Below the pieces are notes generated by a model, which was not told the origin of the DNA, searched no databases, and saw nothing but the letters and a program-made list of their open reading frames with translations. Source: UMGS1901 sp934122115 (lineage in GTDB: Bacteria; Bacillota; Clostridia; TANB77; CAG-508). Taken from it: a DNA stretch of 64,000 nt. The stretch is taken from contig CAKOVU010000001.1 in NCBI GenBank assembly GCA_934122115.1, forward strand, positions 124,001 through 188,000, read 5' to 3'. Positions 50,749-59,652 of this stretch are shown one piece after another; within the stretch, counting starts at the first letter, position 1; each line of letters begins with the position of its first letter. The position numbers and the translations under genes are program-made.

Positions 50749-53577
50749 GTGGAAGAAAAAGAAGTAAAAAATATTGAAGCAAAACCAGAAGAAAAAAATG
50801 ATACTAAAAAAACAAAAAATAAAATAAGAAGAAACTTAGTATTGATAGTATTAGCAATAGCTTTGGTAATAATATATATAATACAAAGAGGAGAATACTT
50901 AGAAATAAAAGAAATTGGAGAAAATTATATTCCAATATTTTGGCAAAATTTTAAAAATATAGTTATAACATTTGCGTTTAATTTTTTAATAGTATTTGGA
51001 GTAATGTATATAACAACATCAAGAGTAAAAGAAGGTTTGAAATCGTTCTTTGCAGATGAGAAAAAAGAAATGCCAAAATTACCACAAAAATCTATATCTT
51101 TTATAGTAGCAATCTTGGCAGCAATATTTACATCTGGATTTATTTTAGAAAAAGCATTGCTATGTTTTAATAGCACTCAGTTTGTAATATATGAACCAGT
51201 ATTTGGATATGATATTGGATATTTCGTATTTATCTGGCCATTTATCGAACTAGTAGTAATGTATGCACTTGTAGCTGGAATAGCCTCAACAGTGTATGCG
51301 GCATTATATTATTTAATTGTATTTAATGTTTGCTTTGATGGAGTAAGCAGAGAATCTTTTAAAAAAAGTATAGTATTAAATCAAGCATTAAATAATTTAA
51401 AAATATTAGTAATAATATTTGCAGTACTTGTATTAGTAGAAACACAAAATGTTGGAGTTCAGAAATTCATAACATTAAATGATAGCGAATCAGAAAATTA
51501 TGCTCTATTTGGAGCAGGAACAACTGAAATAAATATAAAATTAGCAGCATATGGATTGTTGTCTGTGGTAATTGTATTTTCAGCGTTTAGAGCAATTAAA
51601 CAATTCAAAAAAGGTAATACCAAAAAAGTAGTAAAAAGTATATTAATAGTACCAATATATCTAGTAGCAGTTACATTAATAATGCTAGGATATAATTTAA
51701 TATTTGTGAATTCTAATGAATTAGATAAAGAGAAAAAATATATAGCAGAGAATATTAAATATACTAAAAAAGCTTATAACATAGATGTAGAACAAGTAGA
51801 ATTAGATGATGGTGGAACAATAACAGAGAGCCAGATATTAGCTAATTCAGATACTATAAATAATATTCCAATCACAAATAGCGAGCTAGTATTAAAAGAT
51901 TTAAATGGATCACTTACAAGTAAGGGATATTATCAATACACAAATACGAGATTAGGTGTATACAAAATAGGTGATAAACAACAATTGGTATTTTTATCTC
52001 CAAGAGAAATAGCAAATGGAAGTAGCACATACAATAACAAAACATACGAATATACTCATGGATTTGGCGTAATTGTAACATCTGCAACAACTACAACAGC
52101 AACAGGAAATTTAAATCACATACAAAAATCATTTGATAGTGAAAATGAAGCAATAACAATATCTGAACCACGAATATACTTTGGATTACAAACTAATAGC
52201 ACTGTAGTAACAAATAGCAATAGCAAAAAAGAATTTGATTACCCAATATTGGATGCTTCAAACAATACAGAAAATGTATATGAAGGAACAGCAGGCTTAG
52301 AAGCTAATTTGCTAGATAGAATTGTTTTAGCAATAAAAGAAAAAGATGCTAAATTAGTATTCTCAGGAAATGTAAAAAGCGATAGTAAGATTTTAACAAA
52401 TAGGAATATAATTCAAAGAGCAAAAACAATAATGCCATATTTAACATATGACGATGAACCATATACAGTAATAGATGGAAATGGCGAGATTATATGGGTT
52501 TTAGATGCATATACTACAAGCAATAATTATCCATATTCACAAAGAACAATATTACAAGATAATGGTATAACAAAGGACGAGATAAATTACATAAAAAATT
52601 CAGTAAAAGTATTAATAAATGCTTATAGTGGAGAAGTGAAGTTTTATATAACAGACGAGACAGATCCAATAACAGCAGCATATAAAAAAATATATCCGGA
52701 TTTATTTGAAGAAAGTAAAATACCTGAAGATATAAGTAATCATTTTGTTTATCCAAAATATTTGTATAAGATTCAATCCTTAGTAATGCAAAGATATCAT
52801 AATGTTCAGCCAGATGTACTATACAGAAGTAATGATGTATGGGAAGTAGCCAAACATAATACAACAAGCATATCTAGCAAAAAAGGAACAGATATAGAAC
52901 CTTATTATACAATGGTAAAAACTAAAGATAGCTCATCTGCAAGATTGGGACTAGTATTACCTTATACTCCATATGATAAACAAAATATAACAGCATACTT
53001 AGTAGGCTCAGTTGATGAAAATGGTACAAATACATTAAAACTATACAATTACAAAACAGATAGTAACATCTTAGGCCCAATGCAATTAGATACACAAATA
53101 GAGCAAGATGAAACAATATCTGCAGAACTTGATTCATTAAATGTAAGTGGCACTAAATTGACTAAAGATATTATAATAGTTCCTATAGATAATACACTTT
53201 TATATGTTGAAACAATATATCAACAATATGTAAATGAAACAAATTCATTACCAGTGCTAAAGAAAGTAATAATAGCATCAGGTAATAAAGTAGCAATTGG
53301 AGACACCTATGCAGAAGCATTAAAAAAATTAGCATCTACAGGAGCAGTAAATATTGAAGTAGAAAATACTGACAATATAAATGATTTAATACAAGCAATA
53401 ATAAAAGCAAATAACAATCTAAAATCATCAACACAAAGTAGCGATTGGGAACAAATAGGAAGAGATACTAAAAAGCTTCAAGAATTAATATCAAGAATGG
53501 AACAAGTAAAAAATGAAAAAGATAAAAAGACAGAGGAGAATACAAATACAGAAATAACAAATGAAATAAATCAATAA
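50749..53577 (+). CDS. UPF0182 family membrane protein
   Basis: 942 residues starting at GTG after GGAGGAAG. About seven N-terminal helices (to about 330) contain the UPF0182 sequences FGYDIGYFVFIWPF and FDGVSRESF; the large C-terminal half (340-910) is an extracytoplasmic region with the family pattern FHKEFPDLF-like IYPDLFEESKIPEDI, HFVYPKYLYKIQS and FLSPREI. Family members are conserved in Clostridia and Actinobacteria; function is unknown. Last 35 residues are a charged low-complexity tail. It ends at a strong terminator. Confidence 0.9.
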   Translation: MEEKEVKNIEAKPEEKNDTKKTKNKIRRNLVLIVLAIALVIIYIIQRGEYLEIKEIGENYIPIFWQNFKNIVITFAFNFLIVFGVMYITTSRVKEGLKSFFADEKKEMPKLPQKSISFIVAILAAIFTSGFILEKALLCFNSTQFVIYEPVFGYDIGYFVFIWPFIELVVMYALVAGIASTVYAALYYLIVFNVCFDGVSRESFKKSIVLNQALNNLKILVIIFAVLVLVETQNVGVQKFITLNDSESENYALFGAGTTEINIKLAAYGLLSVVIVFSAFRAIKQFKKGNTKKVVKSILIVPIYLVAVTLIMLGYNLIFVNSNELDKEKKYIAENIKYTKKAYNIDVEQVELDDGGTITESQILANSDTINNIPITNSELVLKDLNGSLTSKGYYQYTNTRLGVYKIGDKQQLVFLSPREIANGSSTYNNKTYEYTHGFGVIVTSATTTTATGNLNHIQKSFDSENEAITISEPRIYFGLQTNSTVVTNSNSKKEFDYPILDASNNTENVYEGTAGLEANLLDRIVLAIKEKDAKLVFSGNVKSDSKILTNRNIIQRAKTIMPYLTYDDEPYTVIDGNGEIIWVLDAYTTSNNYPYSQRTILQDNGITKDEINYIKNSVKVLINAYSGEVKFYITDETDPITAAYKKIYPDLFEESKIPEDISNHFVYPKYLYKIQSLVMQRYHNVQPDVLYRSNDVWEVAKHNTTSISSKKGTDIEPYYTMVKTKDSSSARLGLVLPYTPYDKQNITAYLVGSVDENGTNTLKLYNYKTDSNILGPMQLDTQIEQDETISAELDSLNVSGTKLTKDIIIVPIDNTLLYVETIYQQYVNETNSLPVLKKVIIASGNKVAIGDTYAEALKKLASTGAVNIEVENTDNINDLIQAIIKANNNLKSSTQSSDWEQIGRDTKKLQELISRMEQVKNEKDKKTEENTNTEITNEINQ

Positions 53578-53598
53578 ATGTATATAAAATAAAAAAAT

Positions 53599-53636
53599 AA
53601 CCACCCTAATATAAAAGTTACATAGGGTGGTTTTGT
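53599..53636 (+). terminator. Terminator hairpin overlapping a ribosome-binding region
   Basis: AACCACCCTA pairs with TAGGGTGGTT over a 14-base loop, then TTGTT. The AGGGTGG of its 3' arm is 9 bases before the ATG of the next gene, so it may also hide that gene's ribosome-binding site. Confidence 0.7.
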
Positions 53637-53639
53637 TAT

Positions 53640-53939
53640 ATGTTTATGAAAAATAGAAAACAAAAAATACAAGAGAAAGAATTAGAAAAAATGCAAGAAA
53701 TAGAGAAGAAAATGAATGAAGCGGAAATGATAGATTTGTTTGAATTATTAGGCAATTCAAAAAAGAGAATATTAAGAAGCTTTACCTCAGGAATAGCCAA
53801 AGGAATTGGTGCCGGAATAGGATTTTATATTATTACAGCGCTTATTATATATACGGTACAAAGAATAATAAAACTAAATATTCCTGTAATTAGTAAATAT
53901 ATTGCAGATATTGTCGAAATAGTGCAAAATAATAGATAA
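53640..53939 (+). CDS. DUF5665 small membrane protein
   Basis: 99 residues. A charged coiled helix (1-40: QKIQEKELEKMQEIEKKMNE), then the DUF5665 core RSFTSGIAKGIGAGIGFYII and a membrane helix (TALIIYTVQRIIKLNIPVI). Function unknown, common in Clostridia. The first ATG, at 53640, is 9 bases after AGGGTGG in the preceding hairpin; a second in-frame ATG is at 53646. A separate terminator follows. Confidence 0.8.
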   Translation: MFMKNRKQKIQEKELEKMQEIEKKMNEAEMIDLFELLGNSKKRILRSFTSGIAKGIGAGIGFYIITALIIYTVQRIIKLNIPVISKYIADIVEIVQNNR

Positions 53940-53949
53940 AAATAAAAAA

Positions 53950-53991
53950 CAAAAACTTTGTAAAAAACCTTTATTTTTACAAAGTTTTTTT
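53950..53991 (+). terminator. Intrinsic terminator
   Basis: AAAAACTTTGTAAAAA and TTTTTACAAAGTTTTTTT form a long AT-rich stem. Confidence 0.85.
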
Positions 53992-54027
53992 ATATAATAA
54001 AACAAACCAAAAACAAGGAGAATAAAA

Positions 54028-54663
54028 ATGAATTTACCAAACAAATTAACAATATTTAGAATTTTATTAGTACCAGTAATAGTAATTATATCTTTAATTG
54101 ATATACCAGGAACATGTTTTGGAGTTCCAATGAATATGATTATTATGGATATTATTTTTATAATAGCCGCAATAACAGATAAATTAGATGGCTACATAGC
54201 ACGTTCGCGCAATCAAGTAACTACATTAGGAAAATTTTTAGATCCTATAGCAGATAAAATACTTGTGTTAGCTGCAATGATTATATTTGTTGAAAGAGGG
54301 CTACTTCCAGCATGGATTCCAATTATAGTTTTGTTTAGAGAGTTTATAGTATCTGGATATAGGCTAATTGCAGTTGAAAAAAATGGAAATGTAATAGCTG
54401 CAAATATATGGGGCAAACTAAAAACAGTTACACAGATGATAGCAATAATATTAATGTTTTTAACAACTCATCCATATTTCGCGTTTATATTAAGAGCAAA
54501 GTCAGAACAAGCAACATTTGAAAATAGTGCTCTTGTGTATATGAATACAGGGGACTATATAATAAACATATTAGCAAGTGTATTGATGACAGTATCTGTT
54601 ATTGCAACAATCTTTTCAGGATATGAATATATAAAGAATGGAAAAGATTTATTAAGAGATTAA
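54028..54663 (+). CDS. pgsA: CDP-diacylglycerol--glycerol-3-phosphate 3-phosphatidyltransferase
   Basis: 211 residues, four to six helices. The CDP-alcohol phosphotransferase motif is complete: D51, D54-G55, A58-R59, G68, D72, D76 (DKLDGYIARSR onward). It makes phosphatidylglycerol phosphate at the membrane, the first step to phosphatidylglycerol and cardiolipin. AAGGAG precedes the ATG. The next gene lies 25 bp downstream. Confidence 0.95.
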   Translation: MNLPNKLTIFRILLVPVIVIISLIDIPGTCFGVPMNMIIMDIIFIIAAITDKLDGYIARSRNQVTTLGKFLDPIADKILVLAAMIIFVERGLLPAWIPIIVLFREFIVSGYRLIAVEKNGNVIAANIWGKLKTVTQMIAIILMFLTTHPYFAFILRAKSEQATFENSALVYMNTGDYIINILASVLMTVSVIATIFSGYEYIKNGKDLLRD

Positions 54664-54688
54664 ATTTTATAAAAGGGGGATATATCAA

Positions 54689-55597
54689 ATGAGGAAACTA
54701 AAAGAAATAGCAAGAATTATTATTTTAGTAATTGTATTAACATTTGTAGCAAGTAGTCGTATTAGCATAGCAGATGTTGGAAGTTTTGAGGATTACGATA
54801 GTGGAAGTTCATCATGGGGAAGCAGCGATTGGGATTCATCATCATGGGACTATGATGATGACTATGATTCAGGTTCTAATTATACGTATATTGGAGGAGG
54901 CTCACCGCTACCAGGAATAATAATATTTATTATTATAGTTGCAATTAGTATGTATGTAAAATCAAAACAAAAGAATAATTGGCAAATGCCTAAACAACAA
55001 TTCCAAACTCAGAATTATGCATATAAATCTGAAGAAGCAGTAGAAAAAGAAGTAAAAGCAGTAGATGAATTATTTAACAAAGAAGAATTTTTATCTTGGA
55101 GCAGGGATTTATTTGTAAAACTACAAGAAGCTTGGACTGCAAGAGATTGGAGTACTATTAGAGTATTTGAAACAAACGAACTATTTGAGCAACATCACAA
55201 ACAATTGCAAGATTATATAGATAGAAAACAAATAAATAAAATGGAAAGAATTTGCGTAAAATCTGCTACATTATCTGACTTTAGACAAACTGGAGATAAA
55301 GACGTATTAACAGTAATTCTGAAATCTAGAATGGTTGATTATATAATAGATGAAGAAACTGGTAAAGTGCTAAAAGGCGATAAAGTAACAGATAGACACA
55401 GCACATATAAATTAGAATTTATTAGAAAAACTGGAGTAAAAACAAAACCAGGTTCTAATCAAATAAACACAACTAACTGTCCAAACTGTGGAGCACCAAC
55501 ACAAATAACATCTTCTGGAAAATGCGAGTATTGTGGAAGCGTTATAACAACAGGAGAACATAGCTGGGCGTTAGCAAACTTAGAAAAAATAGGATAA
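54689..55597 (+). CDS. Tim44-like domain membrane protein with zinc ribbon
   Basis: 302 residues. Signal peptide or N-terminal helix (IARIIILVIVLTFVASS), then a Ser/Asp/Trp low-complexity linker, a second helix (LPGIIIFIIIVAISMYV), and a Tim44-like domain (about 130-245: FLSWSRDLFVKLQEAWTARDW). The C-terminus carries a zinc ribbon (CPNCGAPTQ, CEYCGS). Such proteins neighbour SPFH genes, as in B. subtilis ydjGHI; here the SPFH gene follows at 18 bp. Likely part of a membrane-stress or lipid-domain complex. Confidence 0.82.
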   Translation: MRKLKEIARIIILVIVLTFVASSRISIADVGSFEDYDSGSSSWGSSDWDSSSWDYDDDYDSGSNYTYIGGGSPLPGIIIFIIIVAISMYVKSKQKNNWQMPKQQFQTQNYAYKSEEAVEKEVKAVDELFNKEEFLSWSRDLFVKLQEAWTARDWSTIRVFETNELFEQHHKQLQDYIDRKQINKMERICVKSATLSDFRQTGDKDVLTVILKSRMVDYIIDEETGKVLKGDKVTDRHSTYKLEFIRKTGVKTKPGSNQINTTNCPNCGAPTQITSSGKCEYCGSVITTGEHSWALANLEKIG

Positions 55598-55615
55598 TTT
55601 TTAGGAGGTAATATT

Positions 55616-56824
55616 ATGGGATTAATTAAAGCTGCAGTAGGTGCTGTTGGAAGTACAATGCATGATCAATGGAAAGAAGCAATAAGATGCGAGAACATGC
55701 CAAATGATGTTCTTATGGTTAAAAAAACTACACCCAATGGAGTAATTTCTAATAAAAGTACAATTATAGTCGCACCAGGACAATGTGCAATTATATATGA
55801 TAACGGAAGAGTAATAGATGCTACAGCAGAAGAAGGAGTATATACCTTTGATGAATCTTCTACACCATCTTTCTTCGCAGGTCAATTTGGAGATGTATTT
55901 AAAGAGATGTGGCAACGTTTTACTTATAATGGAGCAAGTGCTAAACAACAAGCTGTATTTTTCTTTAATTTAAAGGAAATAATAGATAATAAATTTGGAA
56001 CACCAGCACCAATACCATTCCAAGATTGGTCACATCCAATTCCAAACCAAATGACAAATACTATAACTCCACTAAGAGTGGAAATAAAATGTTTTGGAAA
56101 ATACACATTTAAAATAGTAGATCCTGCCTTATTTATGAATACTTTAGCAGGCACAGCAGATGTATATAGAAAAGATGAACTTGTTGAGCAATTAAGAACA
56201 GAAGTAATGGCAGTATTCCAAAATGTTGCCAATGAACTAGGAACAGAAAAATATAAGGTACCAGTATTAGAAATGCCAAGCCAAACAGACGAAATAAGAG
56301 AAATGATGGATGAAAAGGTATTTGATGCAAAAATAAGAGAAAGAGGAATCGAGATTGTTTGCTTCGCTGTAGAATCTGTAACATTAACAGATGAATCAGC
56401 AAAGAAGATTGATGATTATGAATTAAGCTCTAACTCATATATGCAACAAGGAAGAATGGTTGGTGCATATTCAAATGCTGTGGAAGATGCAGCAAAGAAT
56501 GCTAATGGAGCAGCAAATGGTTTTATGGGAATTGGTATGATGAACATGGCAACAGGCGGAATGGCAACTGGAGCTGCTAATGGTGTATGGAACCAAAATA
56601 ATGATGCAAGTAGAATGGATTTAAGCAAAAAAGAAGATAAAGATTCTTCAACTGATGAAACAGCAGGAGGATGGACTTGCGAATGCGGACATGTGAACCC
56701 AGCAGATGGAAAGTTCTGCAGTGAATGTGGAAAAGCAAAAACAAGTAAAAAAATATGTGGTAAATGTAAAATGCTAAATGAACCAACTAATAAATTCTGC
56801 AATAACTGTGGAGAGAAATTATAA
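55616..56824 (+). CDS. SPFH domain protein with C-terminal zinc ribbons
   Basis: 402 residues. N-terminal IKAAVGAVGSTMHDQWKEAIRCENMPNDVLMVKK and SPFH/band 7 region (about 30-290; RVEIKCFGKYTFKIVDPALFM, ERGIEIVCFAVESV) followed by a Gly/Ala/Asn/Met linker and two zinc ribbons: CECGHVNPADGKFCSECGK and CGKCKMLNEPTNKFCNNCG. Matches the YdjI-type subfamily, often mislabelled virion core protein. No strong membrane helix, so it probably associates with the Tim44-like neighbour. AGGAGG lies 7 bases before the ATG. Confidence 0.88.
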   Translation: MGLIKAAVGAVGSTMHDQWKEAIRCENMPNDVLMVKKTTPNGVISNKSTIIVAPGQCAIIYDNGRVIDATAEEGVYTFDESSTPSFFAGQFGDVFKEMWQRFTYNGASAKQQAVFFFNLKEIIDNKFGTPAPIPFQDWSHPIPNQMTNTITPLRVEIKCFGKYTFKIVDPALFMNTLAGTADVYRKDELVEQLRTEVMAVFQNVANELGTEKYKVPVLEMPSQTDEIREMMDEKVFDAKIRERGIEIVCFAVESVTLTDESAKKIDDYELSSNSYMQQGRMVGAYSNAVEDAAKNANGAANGFMGIGMMNMATGGMATGAANGVWNQNNDASRMDLSKKEDKDSSTDETAGGWTCECGHVNPADGKFCSECGKAKTSKKICGKCKMLNEPTNKFCNNCGEKL

Positions 56825-56841
56825 GAGAGGCTTATATAATA

Positions 56842-58857
56842 ATGGATTTAGAGCAAGCTAAGATTGAGATTAAAGAACTTAGAGAAAAACTAGAATATTA
56901 TGCTAAATTATATTATGACATGGATAATCCAGCGATTACCGATTATGAATATGATATGATGATGAATAGACTAAAAGCTTTGGAAAAACAATTTCCAGAG
57001 CTTATTACTAAAGAGTCATTAACACAAAAAGTAGGTGGGCACGTTAAAGAAGGATTTAAACAAGTGGTACATGAAGTACCACTTCAGAGCCTTCAAGATA
57101 TATTTTCATTTGATGAACTAAGAGAATTTGATGACAGAGTTAGAAAAGTAGCAAATGAAAATAATGAAGAACTAAAATATGTTGTTGAAACAAAAATAGA
57201 TGGGCTCTCAACAGCATTAAAGTATGAAAATGGAGTTTTTGTTCAAGGTGCAACAAGAGGAAATGGACTAATAGGAGAAGATGTTACAGATAATTTAAAA
57301 ACAATAAAAAGCATTCCAAAAGAATTAAAAGATAAAATAAATATAACAGTTCGTGGAGAGGTTTTTATTGGCACTAAAGAATTTGAAAAAATGAACGAAG
57401 AAAGAGAAATATTAGAGCAGCCACTATTTGCAAATGCTAGAAATGCGGCAGCAGGCTCACTTCGTCAATTAGATTCTAAAGTAACTGCAACAAGACCATT
57501 AGATATATTCGTTTTTAATGTGCAAAAATATGATGAAGCAACATTTGATTCAGAAAATTCTCACTTTACAGAACTAAATAAATTAAAAGAATTAGGATTT
57601 AATGTTGTACCAGTTAGAAAACTGTGCAATACAATAGATGAGGCAATAGAAGCAATAAAGAAAATAGGTGAAGATAGAGAAAAATTATCATTTGGTATTG
57701 ATGGAGCAGTTATAAAGGTTGATAATTTACACTTAAGAGAAATATTAGGAACAACATATAAAGTTCCTAAATGGGCAATTGCATATAAATATCCACCAGA
57801 AAGGAAAGAAACAAAGTTATTAGATATAGTTTGCCAAGTGGGAAGAACTGGAGCAATTACGCCAACTGCAATACTAGAGCCAGTAAAAGTTGCAGGGTCT
57901 ACAATATCTAAAACAACGCTTCATAATGAAGATTTTATAAAAGAAAAAGGATTGAAAATTGGAGACACTGTTGTAATTCAAAAACAAGGCGATGTTATAC
58001 CAGAAATTGTAGATGTATTAAAAGATAAAAGAACAGGAGAAGAAAAAGATTTTTCAATGCCTACAACTTGCCCTGTGTGTGGAGCACCTGTGGTAAGAGA
58101 AGAAGGAGAAGCAGTAAGCCGTTGTATAGGCGTAGAGTGCAGTGCAAAACTACTAAGAAACATAGCTCATTTTGTTTCTAAAGAAGGAATGGATATAGAT
58201 GGTTTAGGAATAAAAATTATAGAGCAATTGGTAGATAAAAGTCTTATAAAAAATATTGCGGATATCTATACACTTACAATAGATGAAATAGCATCTTTAA
58301 AGAAAAATGGTAAAAAGTTTGCACAAAATTTAATTGATGCAATAAATGCTAGCAAAAATAATGATTTATATAAATTAATAACAGCTTTAGGAATTAGACA
58401 TATAGGTGCAAAATCTGCTAAAGGATTAACTAAAAAATATAAAAGCATAGATGAAATTGCAAATGCAAGTTTAGAGGAATTGAGCAATATAAATGATGTT
58501 GGCGAAATTACGGCTAAAAGTGTATATGAATTTTTTAGACAAAATCAAACTATAGATTTAATAAATAAGCTAAAGGAAGCGGGAGTTAATACTGAGGCAA
58601 TAAAAAATGAAGATGATGAGAATTATGATAATAGATTTGAAGGAAAAACATTTGTATTAACAGGAAGCTTAGATAAGTATACAAGGGATCAGGCAAGTGA
58701 GATAATAGAAAAATTTGGTGGTAAAGTATCTGGTTCGGTATCAAAGAAGACAAGCTATGTGTTAGCAGGAGAAGAAGCTGGTTCTAAGCTAACAAAGGCA
58801 CAAGACCTTGGAGTACAAATTATTTCAGAACAGGACTTTGAAGAAATGATAAAATAA
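56842..58857 (+). CDS. ligA: NAD-dependent DNA ligase LigA
   Basis: 671 residues, full length. Adenylation KIDG with K118, OB fold (GDTVVIQKQGDVIPEIVDVL), zinc finger with four Cys (CPVCGAP, CIGVECSAKL), HhH repeats, and BRCT domain (about 590-671; FEGKTFVLTGSLDKYTRDQASEII). Seals nicks in replication and repair. The stop overlaps an in-frame ATG of the next gene, but that start is not the preferred one. Confidence 0.97.
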   Translation: MDLEQAKIEIKELREKLEYYAKLYYDMDNPAITDYEYDMMMNRLKALEKQFPELITKESLTQKVGGHVKEGFKQVVHEVPLQSLQDIFSFDELREFDDRVRKVANENNEELKYVVETKIDGLSTALKYENGVFVQGATRGNGLIGEDVTDNLKTIKSIPKELKDKINITVRGEVFIGTKEFEKMNEEREILEQPLFANARNAAAGSLRQLDSKVTATRPLDIFVFNVQKYDEATFDSENSHFTELNKLKELGFNVVPVRKLCNTIDEAIEAIKKIGEDREKLSFGIDGAVIKVDNLHLREILGTTYKVPKWAIAYKYPPERKETKLLDIVCQVGRTGAITPTAILEPVKVAGSTISKTTLHNEDFIKEKGLKIGDTVVIQKQGDVIPEIVDVLKDKRTGEEKDFSMPTTCPVCGAPVVREEGEAVSRCIGVECSAKLLRNIAHFVSKEGMDIDGLGIKIIEQLVDKSLIKNIADIYTLTIDEIASLKKNGKKFAQNLIDAINASKNNDLYKLITALGIRHIGAKSAKGLTKKYKSIDEIANASLEELSNINDVGEITAKSVYEFFRQNQTIDLINKLKEAGVNTEAIKNEDDENYDNRFEGKTFVLTGSLDKYTRDQASEIIEKFGGKVSGSVSKKTSYVLAGEEAGSKLTKAQDLGVQIISEQDFEEMIK

Positions 58858-58871
58858 TGAAAGGAAATCAT

Positions 58872-59111
58872 ATGGAAGGAAAATATAGTTTTAGAAGAAT
58901 GGAAGAGGAATTAAATAATGGATATCAAATTTATTTTACTTACGTGCGCAATAGATATCAATTATTTAAAACATCAGAGAATTGCTATACACAGCAATTA
59001 TTAACAGATAATCCAAAGAATCCTCAACCTAGACTAACAATAATAACAAAGAAAAGGTTAAGAGAAATATATCCTCACATGGAAGAAATAGAATACAAAG
59101 TTGGAGTGTAA
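58872..59111 (+). CDS. Small protein of unknown function
   Basis: 79 residues from the ATG at 58872, which has AAAGGAA 7 bases upstream; an ATG at 58857 overlaps the ligA stop but lies before that site. EGKYSFRRMEEELNNGYQIYFTYVRNRYQLFKT suggests an alpha/beta fold of a small beta sheet. No family recognised. It sits between ligA and the DUF4116 gene with 3 bp to the next start, so it is probably coupled with the latter. Confidence 0.65.
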   Translation: MEGKYSFRRMEEELNNGYQIYFTYVRNRYQLFKTSENCYTQQLLTDNPKNPQPRLTIITKKRLREIYPHMEEIEYKVGV

Positions 59112-59114
59112 GGT

Positions 59115-59645
59115 ATGTATACATTAGAGCAAGTAAGAGAACACGCAGAAGATAAAGACTATATTTTGAATGCAATAAAAGAAGATAGCCTATTAATAGA
59201 AGGCGCATCTGAAGCAATAAGGGATGACAAAGATATTGTTATGCAAGCTGTTGCAAAAGATGGTGGAGCACTAGAATTTGCCTCTGATAGATTAAAAGAT
59301 GATAGAGATATTTTAATGAAAGCAGTAGAGACAAAGGGCTGGGTAATATGCTATGCAAGCGAAAGATTAAGAAAAGACAAAGAGTTAATATTAAAAGCAG
59401 CGCAAAAAGATGGTCAGATTCTTTACTATGCAAGTAAAGAAATAAGAGATGATGATGAAGTGGTTATGGCTGCAGTAAAGAATAAAGGATTAATCTTAAA
59501 ATATGCAAGCAAACGACTAAGAAATAACAAGAATATAGCAATAGAAGCCATAAAGCAAGATAAACGTGCTTTTGATTTTATAGTGCCAGAGCTAAGGCAA
59601 GATGAAGATATACAAAATATAGTAAATCCTAAGACGGACTCTTAG
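59115..59645 (+). CDS. DUF4116 repeat protein
   Basis: 176 residues made of about five repeats of the DUF4116 type, each about 24-25 residues: D-R/K-D-x-V/I-x-x-A-V-x-x-x-G-x-x-L-x-Y/F-A-S-x-x-L/I-R-D. Examples are VKQDGGALEFASDRLKDD-like and KNKGLILKYASKRLRNN. These alpha-solenoid repeats are common in protists and gut bacteria; role unknown. Its last codons lie in a palindrome and overlap the end of the convergent rqcH gene by 17 bp. Confidence 0.85.
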   Translation: MYTLEQVREHAEDKDYILNAIKEDSLLIEGASEAIRDDKDIVMQAVAKDGGALEFASDRLKDDRDILMKAVETKGWVICYASERLRKDKELILKAAQKDGQILYYASKEIRDDDEVVMAAVKNKGLILKYASKRLRNNKNIAIEAIKQDKRAFDFIVPELRQDEDIQNIVNPKTDS

Positions 59646-59652
59646 GATTTAC
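59622..59652. terminator. Palindrome across the overlapping 3' ends of DUF4116 gene and rqcH
   Basis: GTAAATCCTAAG and CTTAGGATTTAC form a perfect 12-bp stem with a 7-base loop. It lies inside the coding ends of both genes, probably a bidirectional terminator, though T-runs are weak. Confidence 0.6.
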
